This document shows, one piece after another, positions 43,956-53,197 of a DNA stretch of 64,000 nucleotides. The notes under the pieces were generated by a model. The model saw nothing but the letters and a program-made list of their open reading frames with translations. It was not told the origin of the DNA and made no database searches. A program made the position numbers and the translations under genes. Every line of letters starts with the position of its first letter. Within the stretch, counting starts at the first letter, position 1. Source of the DNA: Candidatus Methanomethylophilus sp. UBA78 (GTDB lineage: Archaea > Thermoplasmatota > Thermoplasmata > Methanomassiliicoccales > Methanomethylophilaceae); contig DARY01000027.1 in assembly GCA_002503545.1 (NCBI GenBank), forward strand, positions 17,387-81,386. Reading direction: 5' to 3'.

Positions 43956-44812
43956 GCCTTCCTCAAAAGTCTGTCCGCGATCTCCTTGGCCTTCGCGTCG
44001 GCCTCCTCGACGGGGAACTCGGTCGCGATCCTCACCGCGGGCATGTCGGTGAAGGAGACCGCCACGAGCTTTATCATGCCGTCCACCAGCTCCGCGTTCA
44101 CCCCTATGGGGGACGAGCAACCGGCGTTCATGTGCCTCAGTATGTCCCTCTCCAGTTTGACCTCGGTGCGGGTCTTGGCGTCGTCGACCTTCTTCAGGAG
44201 CTCTATGGTCCTGGTGTCGTCCGCCCTGCACTCGATGCCGATGGCGCCCTGTCCGGCGGCCGGGACGAAGACGTTCTTGTCGATCGGATGGACGTCCCTG
44301 TCTATACCCAGGCGGTCCAATCCGGCCTTGGCCATGATGATGGCGTGGTACTCGCCCTCGGCGAGCTTGCTGAGGCGGGTGTTCATGTTGCCGCGCAGGG
44401 TCTTCACCCTCAGGGATGGTTTGCTGGCTCTCAGCAGCATCTCCCTCCTGACGCTGGAGGTGCCGATTATGGCGCCGCACTGCAGCTGTTCCAGGGAGGC
44501 CGGGATGATGGCGTCCCTCACGTCGGCCCTGGGGAGCACGGCCGCCACGACGAAACGGGGGTCCAGCTGGGCGGGTATGTCCTTCAGGGAGTTGACGGAG
44601 CAGTCTATCTCGCCCCTGAGGAGCGCCTCCTCCAGCTCCTTCACGAAGACCCCGGCCCCGCCCATGTTGGCCAGGTGGGTCTGGAGGTCCTTGTCACCGG
44701 TGGAGGCTATGCCCCTGATCTCGCAGACCTCCCCCGTCTTCTTCTCGAGGAGCGCTTTGAACTCCTCGGCCTGTACCATAGCCAGCTGGCTCTCTCTGCT
44801 TCCGGCGATCAT
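43952..44812 (-). CDS. hemC: Hydroxymethylbilane synthase
   Basis: 286 residues from ATG 44810-44812. SRESQLAMVQAEEF at the N-terminus, VNSLKDIPAQLD (catalytic Asp region), GTSSVRREMLLRASKP and the dipyrromethane cofactor cysteine in NAGCSSPIG are all present. It links four porphobilinogens. The start is taken at MIAGSRESQLA because it overlaps the hemL stop by 4 bases and matches the family N-terminus. Confidence 0.95.
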   Translation of the reverse strand: MIAGSRESQLAMVQAEEFKALLEKKTGEVCEIRGIASTGDKDLQTHLANMGGAGVFVKELEEALLRGEIDCSVNSLKDIPAQLDPRFVVAAVLPRADVRDAIIPASLEQLQCGAIIGTSSVRREMLLRASKPSLRVKTLRGNMNTRLSKLAEGEYHAIIMAKAGLDRLGIDRDVHPIDKNVFVPAAGQGAIGIECRADDTRTIELLKKVDDAKTRTEVKLERDILRHMNAGCSSPIGVNAELVDGMIKLVAVSFTDMPAVRIATEFPVEEADAKAKEIADRLLRKA

Positions 44813-46083
44813 TTCCTCACCTGTCTCAGGAACCCTTCGAAGGTCTCCGCGATCTTGTCGCAGGCCTCCTCGTCGTGCGCCGCCGACATGAATTCCACCT
44901 CCATGGGTCCCGGAGGGAGGTAGACGCCGCGGTGCAGCATGTAGTCGAACATCTCGGCGAACATGTCCCTGTCCGCCTTCTGGGCCTCCAGCCCGTCGGT
45001 TACCTCGTCGACGCCGAAGAACACGGAGAACATGGACGCTACGGACTGTATGCATCCGCGGACCCCGCTGTCCGCGAGGGCGTCCCTCATGCGGGATACC
45101 AGGTCCTGGGTCTTCTTCTCGAGGCTCTCGTACCTGCCCTTCTCGGCCATGAGGTTTATGGTCTCGAGGCCGGCCGTGGCGGATATCGGGTTGCCCGCGA
45201 AGGTGCCGGCCGCGTAGACCGGTCCGTTGGGGGCGACCATCTCCATGATGTCCCTCCTCCCCATGAACGCCCCCGCCGGGTAGCCTCCGCCGATGATCTT
45301 GCCCATGGTAGTCAGGTCGGGGGTGACGCCGTAGCGTCCCTGCGCGCTCTTCGCGGAGAGCCTGAACCCGGTGATGACCTCGTCGAAGATCAGCAGCACG
45401 CCGTGCTCCCTGGTTATCTTCCTCATCTCCTCCAGGTAGCCCTTTTTAGGGGTGACCACGCCGACGTTGCCCATGACGGGCTCCATGATGATCCCCGCGA
45501 TGTCCTCGTTCCCGTCGAGGAGCGACTCGAACATCCCCGCGTCGTTGTACTCGACGACGTAGGTGTTCCTCGCATCGTCCGGGGGGACGCCGAGGGAGCT
45601 AGGGGTACAGCCGACCGAGCCCGACCCGGCGGCCACGAGGACGGTGTTGTGGGCGCCGTGGAAGCCGCCGTTCAGTTTGACGATGCCGTTCTTCCCGGTG
45701 TATCCCCTGGCGAGCCTTATCGCATGCATGGTCGCCTCGGTGCCGGAGACGGTCATCCTGCACATCTCCGCCGAGGGGACCGTCGAGACGATCTTCTCGA
45801 TGAGCATGGTCTCCGGGTGGGACGGGGCGCCGAAGACGGAGCCGTTCCTGGTCTGGTCCCTGACCGCCTTGTTCACGCGGGGACAGGCGTGCCCCGCTAT
45901 GAGCGGACCGTAGGCCATGCAGAGGTCGACGTACTCGTTGCCGTCGATGTCGGTTATCCTGCACCCCTCCCCGCTGTCGATCACGATGGGGAACGGCTTG
46001 AAGGCCCTGACGGGGGAGGACACCCCTCCGGGGGTGATCTCCCTGAGACGTCCGGCCTCCGATTCGGAGTTGGAGAGCCTCAG
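44809..46083 (-). CDS. hemL: Glutamate-1-semialdehyde 2,1-aminomutase (start codon uncertain)
   Basis: The PLP lysine region TTMGKIIGGGYPAGAFMG, the gating region and VSGTEATMHAIRLARG identify HemL, which converts glutamate-1-semialdehyde to 5-aminolaevulinate. Conserved N-terminal sequence extends upstream of the first GTG (46023): SESEAGRLREITPGGVSSPV is homologous to the family's helix plus PGGVxSPVRAF. In that frame there is no ATG, GTG or TTG before the hemB stop; CTG at 46081-46083, two bases after the hemB TGA and behind GGGGGAG, is the best start. If GTG 46023 is used, the helix and glycine pair are lost. Confidence 0.9.
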   Translation of the reverse strand: MRLSNSESEAGRLREITPGGVSSPVRAFKPFPIVIDSGEGCRITDIDGNEYVDLCMAYGPLIAGHACPRVNKAVRDQTRNGSVFGAPSHPETMLIEKIVSTVPSAEMCRMTVSGTEATMHAIRLARGYTGKNGIVKLNGGFHGAHNTVLVAAGSGSVGCTPSSLGVPPDDARNTYVVEYNDAGMFESLLDGNEDIAGIIMEPVMGNVGVVTPKKGYLEEMRKITREHGVLLIFDEVITGFRLSAKSAQGRYGVTPDLTTMGKIIGGGYPAGAFMGRRDIMEMVAPNGPVYAAGTFAGNPISATAGLETINLMAEKGRYESLEKKTQDLVSRMRDALADSGVRGCIQSVASMFSVFFGVDEVTDGLEAQKADRDMFAEMFDYMLHRGVYLPPGPMEVEFMSAAHDEEACDKIAETFEGFLRQVRK

Positions 46084-46084
46084 C

Positions 46085-47083
46085 TCACTCCCCCCTCAGC
46101 ATTCTGGCCGCATCCTTCGCGAAGTAGGTTATGATCATGTCCGCCCCGGCCCTCTTTATGCCGACGAGGGACTCCATCATTATCCTCCCCTCGTCGATCC
46201 ATCCGTTCGCCGCGGCCGCCTTGATCATGGCGTACTCGCCGGAGACCTGGTAGGCGCACAGGGGCACGGGGAAGGCGTCGGCCGTCTCCCTGATGATGTC
46301 GAGGTAGGGGCCCGCCGGTTTGACCATGACGATGTCCGCGCCCTCGTCGAGGTCCGTGGCGGTCTCCCTCAGGGCCTCGCGCCTGTTGGCCGGGTCCATC
46401 TGGTAGGTGGCCCGGTCCTTCCTCGCCCCGCATCCGCAGGCGGGGGCGGAGCAGGCGATGTCCCTGAACGGCCCGTAGTAGGCGCTCTGGTACTTGGCGG
46501 AGTAGGCCATGATGGGAACGTCATCGAAGCCCTCGGCGTCGAGGGCGGTCCTTATCGCGTCGATCTGCCCGTCCATCATCCCGCTGGGCGCGACGATGTC
46601 GGCCCCCGCCCTGGCCTGGGAGACCGCGATCCTGCCGTAGAGCTCGATGGTCGCGTCGTTATCCACGTCGCCGTCCTCCCTCAGCACCCCGCAGTGCCCG
46701 TGGTCGGTGTACTCGCACATGCACAGGTCGGTTATGACGAGGAGCTCCCTGCCGTCCAGGGCCCCCTTGAGCCCCCTCGTCGCCTGCTGGACGACGCCGT
46801 CGTCGGAGTAGGCGTCGGAGCCGACCGCGTCCTTTTTCTTCGGGACCCCGAAGACGATGACGGAGGAGACCCCGCTCCCCAGGATGTCGTCCACTATGGA
46901 GCCGTAGCCGGAGAGCGGATAGGTGGGGACGCCGGGCATGGAGCCGGTGTACTTCACCTCGTCGATGTTGGCATCGAAGAACACGGGGAGTATGAGGTCC
47001 GAGGGGTCCAGATGGGTCTCGCGTACCAGCGACCTCATGCCAGGTGTCTGTCTAAGTCTTCTCCCTCTGTTTATAGGAAACAT
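46085..47083 (-). CDS. hemB: Porphobilinogen synthase
   Basis: 332 residues from ATG 47081-47083, which has AAGGAG eight bases upstream; GTG 47092 overlapping the hemA stop is an alternative. Two catalytic lysines are in MAYSAKYQSAYYGPF and VMVKPAGPYLDI. The zinc-type cysteine cluster appears in TDLCMCEYTDHGHCG, so a zinc-dependent enzyme is expected. It condenses two 5-aminolaevulinates. Confidence 0.95.
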   Translation of the reverse strand: MFPINRGRRLRQTPGMRSLVRETHLDPSDLILPVFFDANIDEVKYTGSMPGVPTYPLSGYGSIVDDILGSGVSSVIVFGVPKKKDAVGSDAYSDDGVVQQATRGLKGALDGRELLVITDLCMCEYTDHGHCGVLREDGDVDNDATIELYGRIAVSQARAGADIVAPSGMMDGQIDAIRTALDAEGFDDVPIMAYSAKYQSAYYGPFRDIACSAPACGCGARKDRATYQMDPANRREALRETATDLDEGADIVMVKPAGPYLDIIRETADAFPVPLCAYQVSGEYAMIKAAAANGWIDEGRIMMESLVGIKRAGADMIITYFAKDAARMLRGE

Positions 47084-47088
47084 ATCAT

Positions 47089-48354
47089 TCACTCCTTCTC
47101 GTTACATTGCTCTCCGTTCAGTCCGAACAGCCTCGTCGCCGCCTCCACGATGTCGGAATCACCGTCGAGGGCGGCCCTGCGGAGGTTCTTTATGAACTCC
47201 GCGCTTATCATCTTGACTATCGCATGCGACATGTCGTCTATGACCTTCGAGGGGTCGTCCCCGTTGCCCAGATGGGACTTGGCCAGGGCCGCCTCGTCGT
47301 TCCTTATCCTCTCGCACATGATGCTGAACTCGCGGATGGTGACGTTGGCCTCCCGGACCTTGCGCTCGTCCTCGATCTTCTGCATCTCCTGCTTTATGAT
47401 GGCCTCGGCCGCGCTGATCTCCTTCTTCCTCTTGGCCACGTTCTCCGCGGCTATCGCATCGAGGGAGGCCATGGTGTGGAGCCTCACGTTGGGGACCTCG
47501 GTGACGTCCTTCGAGATGTTGGTGGGGACGGACACGTCGATCATCAGGAGGGGCCTGTCCGGCCTGCCGGCCATGGCCCTCGCCACATTCTCCTTCGAGA
47601 CGACGTCGTGCTTGGCGGAGGTGGCCACGAGTACGAGGTCGCTCCTGGCCATCATGCCCTCCAGACGGTCGAGGGTGACGGCGGTCCCGCCCAGCTCCCT
47701 GGCCAGCTCCTGGGCCCTCTCGAAGGTCCTGTTGGACACGAATACGGTCTCGGGGCCCTTGCCGACGAGGTTCTTGGCGATCACCCCCGCCATGTCGCCC
47801 GCACCGATGATGGCTATGTTCTTGCCGTCCAGGGACCCGATCTCCTTCTCGGCGAGCTCGATGGCGGCGTACCCGACGGAGACGGCGCCCTTGTTTAGGT
47901 CGGTCTCCGTCCTGACCCTCTTCCCGACCACGATGGCGTTGTTAAAGAGGGCGTAGAGGGATTTGCCGACATGCCCCTCCTCGCGCGCCTTCATGAAGGC
48001 GTCGCGGGTCTGATGCTGTATCTGGTCCTCGCCCACGATGAGGGAGTCGATGCCGCAGACCACGGTGAAGAGGTGCTTGATGCATTCGTCGTCCTGCAGG
48101 ATGTACCAGAACTCCCTGTCCGAGTAGCGGATGGTCTTCTTCACGGTGCTCTCCATGAGCAGGCGCACGCTGTGGTTGTCGTCGGTGGCCACGTAGGCCT
48201 CCAGACGGTTGCAGGTGCGTATGATGACGTACTCGTTGACGTGTTTGGATCCGGCCAGCGCCTTCCCTACGGATTCCTCGATGCCGGGGATTATGTCATT
48301 GAGGCATTCCATGCCTCCGGCCGACGAATGGGTTATGTGCAAACTTACCAACAT
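47089..48354 (-). CDS. hemA: Glutamyl-tRNA reductase
   Basis: 421 residues from ATG 48352-48354. The catalytic cysteine lies in IIRTCNRLEAYV, the tRNA/substrate region in GIDSLIVGEDQIQHQT, and the NADPH domain in IAIIGAGDMAGVIAKNL. It reduces glutamyl-tRNA to glutamate-1-semialdehyde, the committed step of the C5 pathway. First gene of the six-gene operon; about 298 bases upstream to hisS hold only promoter sequence. I see no CysG/Met8-type dehydrogenase in this operon. Confidence 0.95.
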   Translation of the reverse strand: MLVSLHITHSSAGGMECLNDIIPGIEESVGKALAGSKHVNEYVIIRTCNRLEAYVATDDNHSVRLLMESTVKKTIRYSDREFWYILQDDECIKHLFTVVCGIDSLIVGEDQIQHQTRDAFMKAREEGHVGKSLYALFNNAIVVGKRVRTETDLNKGAVSVGYAAIELAEKEIGSLDGKNIAIIGAGDMAGVIAKNLVGKGPETVFVSNRTFERAQELARELGGTAVTLDRLEGMMARSDLVLVATSAKHDVVSKENVARAMAGRPDRPLLMIDVSVPTNISKDVTEVPNVRLHTMASLDAIAAENVAKRKKEISAAEAIIKQEMQKIEDERKVREANVTIREFSIMCERIRNDEAALAKSHLGNGDDPSKVIDDMSHAIVKMISAEFIKNLRRAALDGDSDIVEAATRLFGLNGEQCNEKE

Positions 48355-48623
48355 GAGGGGCCCCACATACCGGACAATCATCCAGTGTTACGATTATGTT
48401 CTTACAGTATTATGCCGGCCTATATATCCTGTTCGTCTGCCGGGGGCCCCCGGTCCGGGGGGCATCCGGACCCCCCGCCGCGCCGGGCAGATGGAATCAT
48501 CATCCAATTTCCAATGTGCCAGATTTACAGAACCCTCGTTCCCGGAGCGTTCTCTCCGTACGGCATTGCGTATTGCCGGGGGTCGGACCGCGTGTCTCGG
48601 CGGTCCCCGGGGGATGCAATCAA

Positions 48624-48630
48624 TTTAATA
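48624..48630 (+). promoter_or_regulatory. TATA box of hisS
   Basis: TTTAATA centred about 26 bases before the ATG at 48653 predicts a leaderless transcript. The rest of the hemA-hisS gap (48355-48652) includes another TATA-like CCTATATATCC (about 48418-48428) and GC-rich inverted repeats, but no gene. Confidence 0.45.
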
Positions 48631-48652
48631 CTTCGCGACCGTCAGTGGTTCC

Positions 48653-49894
48653 ATGATACAGTGTCCCCGCGGAACGAGGGATTTTCTGCCCGACGAGCTT
48701 GAGAAGAGAAGGTCATACGAGGGTATCCTCAGAGGGGTGGCCCACAGGTTCGGATTCAGGGAGATCGAGACCCCCATCTTCGAGGACGCGGAGCTCTTCA
48801 TCCTGAGGTCCGGCCCCGGGGTCCTGAAGGAGCTCTACAACTTCAAGGACAAGGGGGACAGGGACATCGCCCTGCGCCCGGAGATGACGGCCCCCGTGAT
48901 AAGGGCGTTCGTCAACGGCATGGGCAGCTACCCCAAGCCGATCAAGGTATTCTACTTCGGCCAGTGCTTCAGGTACGAGAGGCCCCAGGCGGGCAGGTAC
49001 AGGGAGTTCTTCCAGTTCGGGGCGGAGATAATCGGCTCGGCCACCCCCGAGACGGATGCGGAGGCCATAGCCATGGCGGCGTCCATGATCAAGTCGCTGG
49101 GTCTTAAGGAGTACAAGATCCGCATAGGCCACATAGGCGTCCTCAGGCAGAGGATCGCCGACATCGGCGTGCCCGCGGAGAGGACCGCCGAGGTCCTGCA
49201 GAAGCTCGACAAGAAGCTGTACGACGAGGCCAGACCCATCCTGAGGGACATCGGGGTCGCCGACGCCGACGCGGAGGCGCTCTTCGACCTCACCGAGACC
49301 GTCGGCGGGACCGAGGTCCTCGACAAGGTCCCCGGGGAAGCTGGCACATATCTCAGGGAGCTCGTCGGCATACTCGGTTCGATGGGCGTGGAGGACCTCG
49401 AAATCGACCTCGGCGTCGTCAGAGGTCTCGATTACTACACCGGCATGGTCTTCGAGGCCGAGGCGCCCGTCCTCGGCGCCGAGAAGCAGATCTGCGGCGG
49501 CGGCTCCTACACCCTCTCCGAGCTCTTCGGCGGAGAGAAGGTCTTCTCCACCGGCTTCGCCATCGGTTTCGACAGGATCCTCCTCGCCATGGAGAAGGAG
49601 GGCATCGAGTACGAGCAGGAGGGCATCGACGCCTACGTCATCCCCGTCTCCGACGACGTGAGGCGCGACGCCGCCGTCATCGTTTCCCGTCTCCGCGGGA
49701 GCGGCAGGAGCGCCGACATCGACATCATGGGCAGGAAGATGGCCAAGGCCCTGAAGTACGCGGACTCCATACGTGCCAGATACGCCGTCATCGTCGGAAG
49801 GAAGGAACTCGACGGCGGCTGCGTCACCCTCAGGGACATGAAGACCGGGGAGCAGAGGGAGGTCCCGGCCGACGACATCTTCCGCGGTGTCTGA
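48653..49894 (+). CDS. hisS: Histidyl-tRNA synthetase
   Basis: 413 residues. Class II motifs: the N-terminal CPRGTRDFLPDE, motif 2 around FRYERPQAGRYREFFQFGAE, histidine A loop RGLDYYTGMVFE, motif 3 GFAIGFDRILLAM, and a C-terminal anticodon-binding domain. It charges tRNA-His. Length and architecture are standard. Followed by thrS in the same direction with a 126-base gap. Confidence 0.95.
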   Translation: MIQCPRGTRDFLPDELEKRRSYEGILRGVAHRFGFREIETPIFEDAELFILRSGPGVLKELYNFKDKGDRDIALRPEMTAPVIRAFVNGMGSYPKPIKVFYFGQCFRYERPQAGRYREFFQFGAEIIGSATPETDAEAIAMAASMIKSLGLKEYKIRIGHIGVLRQRIADIGVPAERTAEVLQKLDKKLYDEARPILRDIGVADADAEALFDLTETVGGTEVLDKVPGEAGTYLRELVGILGSMGVEDLEIDLGVVRGLDYYTGMVFEAEAPVLGAEKQICGGGSYTLSELFGGEKVFSTGFAIGFDRILLAMEKEGIEYEQEGIDAYVIPVSDDVRRDAAVIVSRLRGSGRSADIDIMGRKMAKALKYADSIRARYAVIVGRKELDGGCVTLRDMKTGEQREVPADDIFRGV

Positions 49895-50020
49895 GCCGGC
49901 CGTCCCGTCCCCGGCAGTGGGTCCCGTACCTGCACACATCCCTCCCGTGCAATAGTAATATAAGCGAAGGGAGGATAGGCTCCCCCAACGCCTGTTGTAT
50001 GGGCGGGAAGGGAAAACCCA

Positions 50021-51778
50021 ATGAAAGCATTATTCAGCGACGGAAGCGTAAGAGAGGAAGAGGACGCCCTCCATGTTCTGAGGCATACCACCTCCCACGT
50101 CCTTGCGCAGGCCGTGAAGAGACTGTACCCGGAGACGAAACTCGCCATCGGCCCCGCGATAGCCGACGGATTCTACTACGATGTCGACAGGGAGGGCGGT
50201 TTCACCGACGCCGACCTGGAGAAGATCGAGGAGGAGATGAGGAAGATCGTGAAGGAGAACCTCAAGGTCGAGACCTTCACCCTCCCCCGTGCCGAAGCCA
50301 TCAAGCTGATGGAGGAGAAGAAGGAGGACTACAAGGTACAGCTGATAAAGGACCTCCCGGAGGACGCCGCCATCAGTTTCTACAAGCAGGGGGAGTTCAC
50401 CGACCTCTGCGCCGGCCCGCACGTGCTCTACACCAAGCAGTGCAAGGCCTTCAAGCTCACCTCCCTGGCCGGAGCCTACTGGAGGGGGGACGAGCACAAC
50501 AAGATGCTCACCCGCATATACGGGACCGTCTTCGAGAACAAGGAGGACCTCGACAAGTACCTCGCCATGCTCGAGGAGGCCAAGAAGAGGGACCACAGGA
50601 GGCTCGGCAAGGAGCTGGGTATATTCATGTTCTCGGAGGAGGGCCCCGGATTCCCGTTCTTCCTGCCCAACGGGATGACCCTCAAGAACACCCTCCTCAA
50701 CTACTGGAGGGGGATCCACTTCCCCGAGGGGTACAAGGAGATATCCACCCCCCTGATACTCAACAAGCACCTGTGGGAGATGTCCGGCCACTGGGACCAC
50801 TACAAGGACAACATGTACACCACGACCATCGACGACGAGCCCTACTGCATCAAACCCATGAACTGTCCGGGCAGCACGATAGTCTTCGCGAGCGAGTCCC
50901 GTTCGTACAGGGACCTGCCCCTGAGGCTGGGCGAGTTCGGCATCGTGCACAGGCACGAGAGGTCCGGCACCCTCCACGGGCTGTTCAGGGTCCGCTGCTT
51001 CACCCAGGACGACTCGCACATCTACGTGACGCCCGACCAGATCGAGCAGGAGATCACCAACGTCGTCCGCATAATCGACAGGGTCTACAGGCAGTTCGGC
51101 TTCAAGTACCACGTCGAGCTCTCCACCCGTCCGAAGGACAGCATGGGCAGCGACGAGGACTGGGAGAACGCGACCAACGGACTGATCCACGCCCTCGGGA
51201 CCATCGGGCTCCCCTACACCGTCAACGAGGGGGACGGGGCGTTCTACGGCCCCAAGATCGACTTCCACCTGGAGGACTCCATCGGGAGGACCTGGCAGTG
51301 CGGCACGATCCAGCTCGACTTCCAGATGCCCCAGAGGTTCAACCTCGAGTACGTGGGCGCCGACGGGGAGAAGCACCACCCCGTCATGATCCACCGCGTC
51401 GTGTTCGGTTCCGTCGAGAGGTTCATGGGCATCCTCATCGAGCACTACGCCGGCAAATTCCCCGTATGGCTCGCACCCGTGCAGGTCAAGGTCCTCTCCG
51501 TCTCGGAGAAGAGCAGGGAATACGCCGCCAAGGTTACTTCCCGGCTGATGGCCGCCGGCATCCGCGTCGAGAACGACGCGAGGGACGAGAAGATCGGATA
51601 CAAGATCCGCGAGGCCCAGCTGCAGAGGGTCCCGTACATGCTCGTCATCGGCGAGAAGGAGAGCGAGGAAGGCACGTCCGTCGCCGTCAGGAGCAGGGAC
51701 AGGGGCGACCTCGGCTCCTGCACCACGGAGGAGTTCATCTCCACCGTGCTCAGGCAGAACGCCGAGAGACAGGACTGA
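50021..51778 (+). CDS. thrS: Threonyl-tRNA synthetase, bacterial type lacking TGS
   Basis: 585 residues. It starts almost directly in the bacterial N2 editing domain: HTTSHVLAQAVKRLYP (H22, H26) and the later CAGPHV. The class II core (MNCPGSTIVFASESRSYRDL, RHERSGTLHGLFRVRCF, GSVERFMGILIEHYAG) and anticodon domain follow. Bacterial ThrRS has about 640 residues with an N-terminal TGS (N1) domain, missing here. Most archaeal ThrRS use a different (DTD-like) editing domain, so this gene was probably acquired from bacteria. Start ATG 50021 fits the domain edge. Confidence 0.94.
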   Translation: MKALFSDGSVREEEDALHVLRHTTSHVLAQAVKRLYPETKLAIGPAIADGFYYDVDREGGFTDADLEKIEEEMRKIVKENLKVETFTLPRAEAIKLMEEKKEDYKVQLIKDLPEDAAISFYKQGEFTDLCAGPHVLYTKQCKAFKLTSLAGAYWRGDEHNKMLTRIYGTVFENKEDLDKYLAMLEEAKKRDHRRLGKELGIFMFSEEGPGFPFFLPNGMTLKNTLLNYWRGIHFPEGYKEISTPLILNKHLWEMSGHWDHYKDNMYTTTIDDEPYCIKPMNCPGSTIVFASESRSYRDLPLRLGEFGIVHRHERSGTLHGLFRVRCFTQDDSHIYVTPDQIEQEITNVVRIIDRVYRQFGFKYHVELSTRPKDSMGSDEDWENATNGLIHALGTIGLPYTVNEGDGAFYGPKIDFHLEDSIGRTWQCGTIQLDFQMPQRFNLEYVGADGEKHHPVMIHRVVFGSVERFMGILIEHYAGKFPVWLAPVQVKVLSVSEKSREYAAKVTSRLMAAGIRVENDARDEKIGYKIREAQLQRVPYMLVIGEKESEEGTSVAVRSRDRGDLGSCTTEEFISTVLRQNAERQD

Positions 51779-51787
51779 GTCCAAAAC

Positions 51788-51829
51788 GGGGTCCCGGGCG
51801 GGACCCCTCTTCATCCCGCATCCGCGGGA
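51788..51829. terminator. Double hairpin between convergent thrS and ATPase genes
   Basis: GGGGTCCC-GGGC-GGGACCCC (51788-51807) and TCCCGC-ATCC-GCGGGA (51814-51829) are both perfect stems; the second is followed by TTATCTTTT. Either may stop transcription from thrS or from the opposite gene. Confidence 0.65.
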
Positions 51830-51837
51830 TTATCTTT

Positions 51838-53178
51838 TCATCCCATCAGTTCGTCGGGGCCCACCAGCAGGATCCCCTCCTTGGCGGCCGTCTTCGTGAC
51901 CTCCCCGTCGAACCCCGAGAAGGAGAACATGGCCAGCCTCTTGTCGGCGGCCTCGACCAGCTCCGCCCTGGCCTTCAGGTTCTCCAGGGCACCCATGTCG
52001 ATCTTCCCCTTCCTGAACTTGCAGTCGCACAGCAGGGTGTACTCCGACCCGCCGTCCCTCACGACGGCGGCGAGGTTTATCGCGCTCGAGGACTCCCCCG
52101 CGCGCCACCATCCGCCCGCCTCCGCGCAGTCGAGATGCTTCTTCAGGTAGTCGTAGCACGCCCTGCGGAAACGCATCTCGAGGAACATGCGGACGTCCGG
52201 TTCTATGTCGGCGAACCCGGCCCTGTCCTGCATCATGATGTCGGGGTTGTTCCTTATCACGGTGTGGTAGAAGTCCAGCAGTGCGTTCCTCACCACGTAT
52301 ATCGGTTTCCTGGGGGCGTTGGCTATCTGGGGTACGCGTGCGATCAGCCCCTCCTCCTCCATCTTGTTCAGGTAGACGTTGCAGAGCTGGCGGGAGATTC
52401 CCTGGCTGTTGGCGATGTCGATGGGGCGCCCGTACCCGTTCGAGATGTCTGACATGATGGCGGAGCAGTAGGCGTAGGGGACGGACGACCTCCTGGCCAT
52501 GTTCTCCGCCTCGGCGCAGAGACGGGGGTAGCTGCCGAGGAAGCACCTCTCCACGCACGATTCGTAGTCGGGTTTGTTCATCAGCGTATGGTAGAGAGGG
52601 GTCCCCCCGACGGTCAGATAGCACCGGTAGACGTCGGACTGCTTCATCTTGTCGTGGATCTTCGCCAACTCCGGCAGGGGCAGACGTCCCAGCTCTATCG
52701 TCTCCGAGATAAGTCCCCCGAGGGGAGGTGCGGCCGCCATGCCGGGGGACGTCCCCTCGCAGGCGGCTCCCACGATCAGCATGTTCTCCGTCCCCTTTAT
52801 GTTGGACTCTATGAATCCGGCGAGGGCCCTCCTGAACTCGGCCGAATCCGCGTTCTCCGCTCCGTCGAGGACGATGATGATCCTCTCCCTGCCGCATACG
52901 CTGCCGATGAGGCCGAAGGCCTCTTCGAAATCCTTCGGCTCGGGGAAGGTCTCCGTCCTGAACCTCTCCGCATAACGGCGTACGGCCGAGAGGTTCTCGT
53001 TCGGGGTCCCCTCGGGGAAGCAGACGGTGAAGGAGCGTTTGCCCCTGCAGAACTCCCTGATCAGGGTGGATTTTCCGATACGGCGGGGGCCGCACACCAG
53101 ACAGGTGCGGAGGTCTTTTCCGGAGTTTATCCGCATGAGGCGTTCCAGCTCCTCTTCTCTGCCAGCGAACTGTGCCAT
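51838..53178 (-). CDS. Archaeal ATPase with DUF234/PD-(D/E)XK-like C-terminus
   Basis: 446 residues from ATG 53176-53178; GTG six bases upstream is possible. It starts FAGREEELERLMRI, then Walker A VCGPRRIGKSTLI, Walker B IIIVLDGAEN, and a winged helix around SQGISRQLCNVYLNKMEEEG. The C-terminal part has a nuclease-like segment (YTLLCDCKFRKGKIDMGALE; D-x-K). This is the large archaeal ATPase/DUF234 family, often found near mobile DNA; role unknown. Confidence 0.85.
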   Translation of the reverse strand: MAQFAGREEELERLMRINSGKDLRTCLVCGPRRIGKSTLIREFCRGKRSFTVCFPEGTPNENLSAVRRYAERFRTETFPEPKDFEEAFGLIGSVCGRERIIIVLDGAENADSAEFRRALAGFIESNIKGTENMLIVGAACEGTSPGMAAAPPLGGLISETIELGRLPLPELAKIHDKMKQSDVYRCYLTVGGTPLYHTLMNKPDYESCVERCFLGSYPRLCAEAENMARRSSVPYAYCSAIMSDISNGYGRPIDIANSQGISRQLCNVYLNKMEEEGLIARVPQIANAPRKPIYVVRNALLDFYHTVIRNNPDIMMQDRAGFADIEPDVRMFLEMRFRRACYDYLKKHLDCAEAGGWWRAGESSSAINLAAVVRDGGSEYTLLCDCKFRKGKIDMGALENLKARAELVEAADKRLAMFSFSGFDGEVTKTAAKEGILLVGPDELMG

Positions 53179-53197
53179 GAACACATGTAATCGTTTG

